Assembly: GCF_014282275.1 (NCBI RefSeq)
Contig: NZ_VFIA01000002.1
Coordinates: forward strand, 62,001-126,000
Length of the DNA: 64,000 nucleotides
DNA from: Spirosoma utsteinense
GTDB taxonomy: Bacteria > Bacteroidota > Bacteroidia > Cytophagales > Spirosomataceae
Reading direction: 5' to 3'
The notes beneath the pieces are model-generated. The model was not told the DNA's origin. It saw only the letters and a program-made list of their open reading frames with translations, and did not search any database. The first letter of the stretch is position 1. Every line of letters starts with the position of its first letter. Shown here one piece after another: positions 58,908-64,000 of the stretch. The position numbers and the translations under genes were made by a program.

Positions 58908-61664
58908 TTATTTCTCCCCCTGCTGGCGGTAGTGTTCGGCTCGTTGGTCGGCGCGGTCGTCCATTTCGGGGCCTTTCTGGATTTTGCGCCAGTCGAAGGG
59001 TTTGTTGTAGGGTTTCATAGCCTGTTGTGGATCGAAAACGCGGGCGTCGGGCAGCACCGCGTCATACGGCCGGAGATCGGGTTTGTCGGTGAACATATCC
59101 TGCAAGAGCGACGCCGTCAGGTCGTACTGGTTCACGTAGTTCACGCCGAGGATGTTGTAGATCACTTTCAGGATGGAGCCGAAGTTGGCGTGGGTGTGCG
59201 ATACGTAGCCACGCTTTACATACGGCCCGGCCAGCATCAGCAGCGACCGGTGGGCATCGATGTGGTCGACGCCCCCCTGCGGGTCATCTTCGGTAACGAT
59301 AACGAGCATGTTCTTCCAGTACTTTGTGCGCGACAGGAAGTGCAGCATCCGACCTACAGCCAGGTCGTTGTCGGCCATGTAGGAGTGCAGGTAGGGGTAT
59401 CCCTCTGTGGGGCGCGGGCCGGAACCGTGGTCGTTGGGCAGCATGACCGTCAGCAATTGCGGCAACGGCTGTTTTCCCTTGATCCAGCGCGCCGTAAACT
59501 CCCGCTCAAACTGGTCCATCCGAAACTGGTCGGGGATGTTGGTGTTGTAGCCTGCGAAGTTCCGCGACGTGTGCCGGAAGGCCGCTGCGGGCATGGGAAA
59601 CACAACCGGGTGCGCCGTCCCGAAGGTAGTGTCGAACTGCTCTTCGTAATTTCCGGCATACTCGTTCACCTGCCCGAAATTATAGAACGACACCTTGCTG
59701 CGCTCCAGCGCTTCCCACAGCCCACCAATCTCGTTGTAATCTTCCGGATCGATACCACCCGACGACTTGGGAAACTGCCGACCGGATGCTTTCGAGAACG
59801 CATCGAACCGCCCCGCCGAAGCCGCGTTAGCCTCGATCCATTCGTTTGGAATGGTGCCCATCATCCAGTGATGGCCGTGAATACTGGCATCCGAATCGCA
59901 GTAGAAATTATCGGAAAACGTGAACTGGCTGGCCAGTCGACTGTGGTTGGGCATGACATCGGCCGCCGTAATCCGAATCGAATCCCCGGCGGTATCTGTT
60001 GTCCGGCCGCTGTTACCCCGCGCGGTAGCGATCCGGCTTTTCATGGTAACACCCACGCCAAACCGCGCCAGCGTCGAATCGCCATTGGCCATCTTCAGCT
60101 GTCCCAGCACTTCATCATACGTCCGGTTCTCCTTCGTGATGTAGACAATATGTTTAATGGGTGACGTACGCGTTTTGGGCAGAACCGGTAACGGATTCCG
60201 ACCATTGTCAGCCAGCGCAACGGTCTGGTAGGTATTGGCCAGAACCTGTCGGGTGTAGGTCTGGAGGGGGCCGGGGGTGAGGGCCGTCACAGCCACCGCC
60301 TGAAATGTTCCCAATTGAATATCGCCGATATACGTCCCCTGTGGTGGTTTCACAAACGTAGCGCCCCCGTTGGGACCGGCACCGTAGCCCCGTGCCGACG
60401 TAATGTATAGCGTAGAACCTTCAGGAGAAAGCGATACGCGGGTGGGTCCCCAGCCGGTTGGGATCAGACCCCTGACCTTGCGGGTCGGCACGTCCACAAC
60501 GGCTACCGCGTTGAAGGCCAGCAAGGCGACGTAAATCGTTTTTTCGTCTTTGCTGAGCGTCAGCCCAAACGGCATCATACCCCGGTAGCGATCCAGACGC
60601 GGGTCTATTTGAAGCGAAATCGTACCGGCCAGTTTACGTAGTTTATGGTCGATGATCGAGATATTGTCGTTGGTCGCGTTCGAGACGTAGGCGTAGCGGC
60701 TTCCCACCGCCACCGAGTTCGGCGATGAGCCGCCCACGACTTCGGCCTCTTCGATCATCCGTCCGGCGGCCTGGTCTCCTATTTGTACACCTGTTTTGAG
60801 TTTGGTGGTAACCTTATTGGTCGCCAGATCGACCATCCAGACGCTCATAGCCTCATCGACGAGGGGGCTACCTAATCCCGGTATCCGCCGACCTTCCACC
60901 TCAACGCCCTCCCGGGATTCTTTGGTGTGGGCACCGTAAGCCGGAAACTTGAGCATCATCGTATCCTTATTGGTAGGCGTCACGCCCGGCACTTTGGGGT
61001 AAGCATACAGGCCCACATTGGCAACGAAAGCCGTTTTCCTGTCGGGCGTCAAGGCAAGGCCAAACGGTTGCCGACCCGTTGGTATCGAAGCCGTAATCCG
61101 TTTAGTGGCCAGATCGATGCGTACCAGCCGGAAATTACCCCGGTCCAGCACGAGCAACTCATTGCCATTCAGGATCAGATCGGAGGTGAAGCTGTCCACA
61201 TAGCCGTTCCCGTCGAGGCTGATGCTGTCCAGGACACGAAGCTGCTCCGTATCGAAGATCAGCACCCGGCCTTTGTCGCCGTTGCTGAGGTAGGCCGTCC
61301 GGTTGTCGGCACCCATAGCCACGCCCAGAAACGAACCGTCTTTCAGCACGGCGGGGATTCTCCCGGCATAATCGGGAACGCGGGTGGCCTGCATGGTGCG
61401 CAGGTCGAGCACGCTCAGCAAGCCATCGTGGAGGGTAACCGCCCGTTGGCCGTTAGGCGAGATCGCCATACCAAACGGGTCGTTGGCAATGCGAATCGTT
61501 TTTCCCGCCGGCGTCACGTAGCGTCCACTCGGCAGCACCGACTTCCCGGCTGAGTCGATCCGGCAGAACTCCGCCCGGCCCGGCACCTGCAGGGTGGTGT
61601 AGGTCTTCTGCGAAAAGGCGGTCAGGGAAACGAAAAAAAGTGAGCCGAGGAGAACGTGTTTCAT
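58908..61664 (-). CDS. YncE-like propeller fused to an alkaline-phosphatase-superfamily phosphoesterase
   Basis: A 918-residue exported protein with signal peptide (KHVLLGSLFFVSLTAFSQ). Residues about 25-480 form a seven-bladed YncE-type propeller (FGMAISPNGQRAVTL, PFGLALTPDRKTAFVANVG, MMPFGLTLSKDEKTIYVA). Residues about 520-900 form a phosphoesterase domain of the acid phosphatase/phospholipase C type (PF04185): HIVYITKENRTYDEVLGQL, DNFYCDSDASIHGHHWM, LPNDHGSG, VTEDDPQGGVDHIDAHR. The start at 61664 begins the signal peptide. The fusion is common in Bacteroidota but unassigned in substrate. It lies close to the PhnZ-like gene, hinting at phosphorus scavenging. Confidence 0.88.
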   Translation of the reverse strand: MKHVLLGSLFFVSLTAFSQKTYTTLQVPGRAEFCRIDSAGKSVLPSGRYVTPAGKTIRIANDPFGMAISPNGQRAVTLHDGLLSVLDLRTMQATRVPDYAGRIPAVLKDGSFLGVAMGADNRTAYLSNGDKGRVLIFDTEQLRVLDSISLDGNGYVDSFTSDLILNGNELLVLDRGNFRLVRIDLATKRITASIPTGRQPFGLALTPDRKTAFVANVGLYAYPKVPGVTPTNKDTMMLKFPAYGAHTKESREGVEVEGRRIPGLGSPLVDEAMSVWMVDLATNKVTTKLKTGVQIGDQAAGRMIEEAEVVGGSSPNSVAVGSRYAYVSNATNDNISIIDHKLRKLAGTISLQIDPRLDRYRGMMPFGLTLSKDEKTIYVALLAFNAVAVVDVPTRKVRGLIPTGWGPTRVSLSPEGSTLYITSARGYGAGPNGGATFVKPPQGTYIGDIQLGTFQAVAVTALTPGPLQTYTRQVLANTYQTVALADNGRNPLPVLPKTRTSPIKHIVYITKENRTYDEVLGQLKMANGDSTLARFGVGVTMKSRIATARGNSGRTTDTAGDSIRITAADVMPNHSRLASQFTFSDNFYCDSDASIHGHHWMMGTIPNEWIEANAASAGRFDAFSKASGRQFPKSSGGIDPEDYNEIGGLWEALERSKVSFYNFGQVNEYAGNYEEQFDTTFGTAHPVVFPMPAAAFRHTSRNFAGYNTNIPDQFRMDQFEREFTARWIKGKQPLPQLLTVMLPNDHGSGPRPTEGYPYLHSYMADNDLAVGRMLHFLSRTKYWKNMLVIVTEDDPQGGVDHIDAHRSLLMLAGPYVKRGYVSHTHANFGSILKVIYNILGVNYVNQYDLTASLLQDMFTDKPDLRPYDAVLPDARVFDPQQAMKPYNKPFDWRKIQKGPEMDDRADQRAEHYRQQGEK

Positions 61665-61692
61665 GTAGTTGGAGGTAAAATCAGTGTTCCCG

Positions 61693-62226
61693 TCAGGCTT
61701 TATCAATTAGCGACAGGTAGTGGTTCATATCCGGCGTTGGCAGACCGGGAATTTTGGCCTGCTCATCCCACCGGCGCATAAGCAGAATCTCGTTGAAATG
61801 AGGATGGACTTCAAACGCAGCAGCTTCGTCGGTGTTCATGGGGCCGCCCTGAAATGCCAGCGTTTTCAAACTCGCTTCCGACAGGTTGGCCAGGTACTCG
61901 GGCTGTTTCGAGACCAGGTACCGCTTGGCGTTGACGTGATTTTCGATCAACTGCGCAATCTTCTCCGAAAAGCCCAGTTCCCGTAAATAGTCGGCCCCAA
62001 GCTGTTCGTGGTCGACGGTGCCGTAGCCATCCATATAGCCATGGCTGGCCTCGGGTGGCAGCAGGTGGCCGATGTCATGCAAAAAAGCCGCCACGACAGT
62101 TTCCCGGTCGGCCCCGGCCTGCTCGGCCAGTTGCGCCGATTGCAGAGCGTGTTCGAGTTGGGTTACCGGCTCACCAAAGTAAGCGTCGTGGCCGCTGTGA
62201 GCGAAAAGAGTAGCAATGGTATCCAT
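61693..62226 (-). CDS. PhnZ-like HD-domain mixed-valent diiron oxygenase
   Basis: A 177-residue HD protein matching the phosphonate-cleaving oxygenase PhnZ. With an offset of seven to eight residues, the key positions agree: Tyr16 and Glu19 (DAYFGEPVTQLEHAL), metal ligands His26, His50, Asp51, His54 (AAFLHDIGH), His73, His97 with Lys101 (ENHVNAKR), and the late Asp in MRRWDEQAK. PhnZ oxidatively splits 1-hydroxy-2-aminoethylphosphonate into glycine and phosphate. The partner hydroxylase PhnY is not in the window. The gene is 28 bp upstream of the phosphoesterase gene, so they may be co-transcribed. Confidence 0.83.
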   Translation of the reverse strand: MDTIATLFAHSGHDAYFGEPVTQLEHALQSAQLAEQAGADRETVVAAFLHDIGHLLPPEASHGYMDGYGTVDHEQLGADYLRELGFSEKIAQLIENHVNAKRYLVSKQPEYLANLSEASLKTLAFQGGPMNTDEAAAFEVHPHFNEILLMRRWDEQAKIPGLPTPDMNHYLSLIDKA

Positions 62227-62286
62227 AGTGTCGGACAGGCTGTCCGGGGAGTTAAGTCAAATCCAGGCCATAGTGTCGGTCCGAGC

Positions 62287-63204
62287 CTATATGTATTGCA
62301 AATACGTCCGTTCAACGGTTCCGTCATCGTATAGGTCCATGAGTGCGTACCCGGCTTTGGTCTGGTGGTAGGTATCATTCGTCCACCAGTTACCGCTAAC
62401 GGCTCCGTTGCACATATAGGCCACCCCATTGTAATCGACCCGGTCCAGCAGGTGCATATGCCCGCTCAGGGCGGTTTTCACATTCGGATACTGGTAGAAC
62501 AGCTCGATCAGTTCGGCGGCATCGGTATGGTTCCAGCTACCGGGAATCTGCCAGTTACCGTTCTTTATGTTCGACTTGTCATAAAATACCGTTGCCGACA
62601 CGATGGGAATGTGTGACATCAGAAGGATCGGGGTTTTGGAATTGGTTTTGGCCAGATCAGCTTTGAGCCAGGCCAGTTGTTCGGGATCGATATGGCCCGT
62701 GTACCACTTGTTTTCGGGCGTTAGCTGAACACTGTCGAGGACAATGAAATGCCAGCCGTTCCGGTCGAACGAGCGATACCGTTCGTTGAGTTTCATCTGG
62801 TCCAGCGCCCACTTTTTACCGTACTGCGGATCGGTTTTGGCCTGCTCATATCCCCACACGTCATGATTACCGATGCAGTACTCGATGGGCAGCGAATTGT
62901 CGGCTTTAACGACGGTATTCCAGGCGTCCCACTGTTTCTGCACCTTGTCGCGGTCCTGTCCCAGCGCGTCCATGATCGTGTCGCCCCCGTGCAGAATGAA
63001 AGCGGGTTTGTCGGCCTGGTTTTGCAGGTGATGAAAGCACTTAGCCACGTGCTCCATCGGTTTCGTTTCGGCCGTAATGTGCGTGTCGCCGATGTAGGCA
63101 AAGCGGACACTGCGTTTGCGGGCAGCAGCGGGCGCAGCCATACTATCGGCAGCCGCTACGAGCGGTAACAGGCCAGCGCTTTTGAGGAGGGTTCTGCGGT
63201 TCAT
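62287..63204 (-). CDS. Exported metallophosphoesterase
   Basis: A 305-residue calcineurin-type phosphoesterase. The start MNRRTLLKSAGLLPLVAAAD is a signal sequence with a paired arginine. The dimetal motifs are in sequence: YIGDTHITAE, HGGDTIMD, CIGNHDVWG, LMSHIPI and SGHMHLLD. Members act on phosphomonoesters, cyclic nucleotides or nucleotides in the periplasm; the substrate is open. The ATG at 63204 is chosen because the upstream frame is made of repeat sequence. It is preceded by a GTCGTA repeat array. Confidence 0.9.
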   Translation of the reverse strand: MNRRTLLKSAGLLPLVAAADSMAAPAAARKRSVRFAYIGDTHITAETKPMEHVAKCFHHLQNQADKPAFILHGGDTIMDALGQDRDKVQKQWDAWNTVVKADNSLPIEYCIGNHDVWGYEQAKTDPQYGKKWALDQMKLNERYRSFDRNGWHFIVLDSVQLTPENKWYTGHIDPEQLAWLKADLAKTNSKTPILLMSHIPIVSATVFYDKSNIKNGNWQIPGSWNHTDAAELIELFYQYPNVKTALSGHMHLLDRVDYNGVAYMCNGAVSGNWWTNDTYHQTKAGYALMDLYDDGTVERTYLQYI

Positions 63205-63209
63205 AAGGA

Positions 63210-63354
63210 GTCGTAGAAGTCGTAAGTCGAAGTAGTCGAAGTAGTCGTAAGGGTCGTAAGGGTCGTAAGGGTCGTAAGTCGTAGAAGTCAAAAGTGGCTG
63301 ACGCATGACGGCTACTTACGACTATTACGACTTACGACTTCTACGACTTTTGAC
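63210..63354. repeat. GTCGTA word array with 20-bp inverted repeat
   Basis: From 63210 to 63286 the sequence is a run of 9- and 7-bp words: GTCGTAGAA, GTCGTAA, GTCGAAGTA twice, GTCGTAAGG three times, GTCGTAA, GTCGTAGAA. The same words appear in reverse complement at about 63316-63354. A perfect 20-bp inverted repeat joins 63210-63229 to 63328-63347. The array fills the gap between the metallophosphoesterase start and the SusD-like stop. Confidence 0.85.
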
Positions 63355-63359
63355 GACTT

Positions 63360-64000
63360 CTATTTCAAAATCCACATCGTGGCGTTAATATCGTCATTGG
63401 CCCCATACTGACTGGTGATGGCGGCTTTCAGGTTGTCACCGTTGGTTGTCCGCTCACTGGTGGGATACTGCCACCGCTTGGGAATCCGGCCACTGTTGCC
63501 GGTGCCGACACCCGTCAGGAATGCAGGGACACCCGTCCGGCGCTGGTTGTAGAAAGCTTCCAGGCCAGAGTTCTGAAAGAAAGCGATGTACTTCTGGGTC
63601 AGGATCTGGTTTAGTCCCGTTGCATTGTCGCCAGCATAGTTCACCGATGGCTGAGCAAGATAATCGCTTGTGCTCACTTTTACGACATAGTCGGTGAAGT
63701 TGGTAATACCGCCGTCGCGCGAGAACGTAACGGTATTGTCGCCGTCTTTCAACCCGTAGAAGCCCATCGATGCCAGGATACCTTTCCGGTAGTAGTTATC
63801 GGCGCTGCCTGCCGACGTCGATGCAGCCGCCCAGCCCCGGTTGATTCCTTCGGCCAGATTGAACATCTGTTCGGGATAGCCGACGATAAAGACGGATTCA
63901 CCCACGTAGGATGTATAATAATGCTTCCGGTTCTGGAACGAATACTGGCCCTTGAGCACGTTGGTGGCCATATCCTGCTGGTCCTCGCCCGACGACGCCC
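63360..64000 (-). CDS. SusD/RagB-like lipoprotein, C-terminal part (runs off the window)
   Basis: The C-terminal 213 residues of a SusD-like protein; the reading frame stays open to the right edge. The family segments are QMFNLAEGINRGWAAA, GLNQILTQKYIAFFQNSGLE and AFYNQRRTGVPAF, which place it in the SusD-like group 2 (nutrient-binding outer-membrane lipoprotein). The last residues RWQYPTSERTTNGDNL are typical of the family end. Its SusC partner should lie upstream, beyond the window. The nearby phosphatases and PhnZ-like gene may share its regulation. Confidence 0.9.
   Translation of the reverse strand, partial: ASSGEDQQDMATNVLKGQYSFQNRKHYYTSYVGESVFIVGYPEQMFNLAEGINRGWAAASTSAGSADNYYRKGILASMGFYGLKDGDNTVTFSRDGGITNFTDYVVKVSTSDYLAQPSVNYAGDNATGLNQILTQKYIAFFQNSGLEAFYNQRRTGVPAFLTGVGTGNSGRIPKRWQYPTSERTTNGDNLKAAITSQYGANDDINATMWILK

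Noticed and set aside
63205-63306. N-terminal extension of the metallophosphoesterase with a Tyr-Asp-Pro repeat
   Set aside because: It is the translation of the GTCGTA repeat array; the signal peptide starts at 63204.
1-64000. tRNA, rRNA, transposase or integrase genes
   Set aside because: The gaps were read for cloverleaf-like sequence and the proteins for recombinase motifs; none was convincing, though a computed tRNA scan was not possible here.

Overview
The window reads as a chromosomal segment of a Bacteroidota bacterium of the order Cytophagales, most like Spirosoma and its relatives. This is inferred from gene families and gene style, not from a search. Supporting signs are a SusC/SusD glycan-uptake locus, a second SusD-like gene at the right edge, LytS/LytTR and NarL-type two-component pairs, lipid A and heptose genes (lpxB, hldD) of a Gram-negative envelope, families typical of the phylum (DUF5690, DUF1684, NIPSNAP, DUF1349/PD40) and several upstream TAnnTTTG boxes, the Bacteroidota -7 element. 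No rRNA, tRNA, transposase, integrase or CRISPR array was seen.

Layout. 1-9.2 kb holds mostly core genes: a pentapeptide/LytS kinase with its LytTR regulator, a YciH/SUI1 factor, a POT peptide transporter, an M23 peptidase, an NYN/cold-shock protein with pabB, and hisB. 9.2-10.5 kb holds a PlsC-like acyltransferase followed by a small insertion that ends in a second copy of the acyltransferase 3' end. 10.5-17.3 kb carries DUF983, lpxB, a QueD-type enzyme, hldD, DUF486, a subtilisin and pepP. 17.3-17.7 kb is a cluster of repeats in both orientations. 17.8-31.6 kb is a polysaccharide-utilisation region: a GH53 galactanase broken by one amber codon, a response regulator and kinase, SusC, SusD, an IPT/TIG surface lipoprotein, a GH26 mannanase, a DUF1349/TolB-like protein and a NIPSNAP protein. 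31.6-37.2 kb has an EamA transporter, a DUF433/DUF5615 toxin-antitoxin pair, a fragment of the nadE 3' end, an AT-rich Septu-like ATPase/HNH defence pair, and intact nadE. 37.3-45.7 kb has a phage-T4-type polynucleotide kinase/phosphatase overlapping a methyltransferase, an AGE epimerase, a PfkB kinase, an alditol-oxidase-like flavoprotein, an unknown exported protein, an O-methyltransferase and DUF1684. 45.9-54.7 kb has two molybdenum-hydroxylase operons separated by an unknown membrane protein and a lipoprotein. 54.7-64 kb has DUF5690, a YoeB-type toxin pair, a TonB-dependent receptor, a YncE-propeller/phosphoesterase, a PhnZ-like HD oxygenase, a metallophosphoesterase and the C-terminal part of a SusD-like protein that runs off the window.

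The most unusual signal is an architecture seen twice. At 9.76-10.40 kb and again at 33.08-35.18 kb, accessory DNA sits directly behind an intact housekeeping gene and is closed on its far side by a diverged, same-strand copy of the last 80-90 bp of that gene. In the second case the cargo is a complete Septu-like defence pair. The copies differ mainly by silent or conservative changes, which suggests that the incoming DNA carried its own version of the gene end, so that cargo can be added at a gene 3' end without breaking the gene. Other points of note are the inverted repeat families, the T4-type RNA-repair enzyme and the PhnZ-like oxygenase with its diiron ligands intact.
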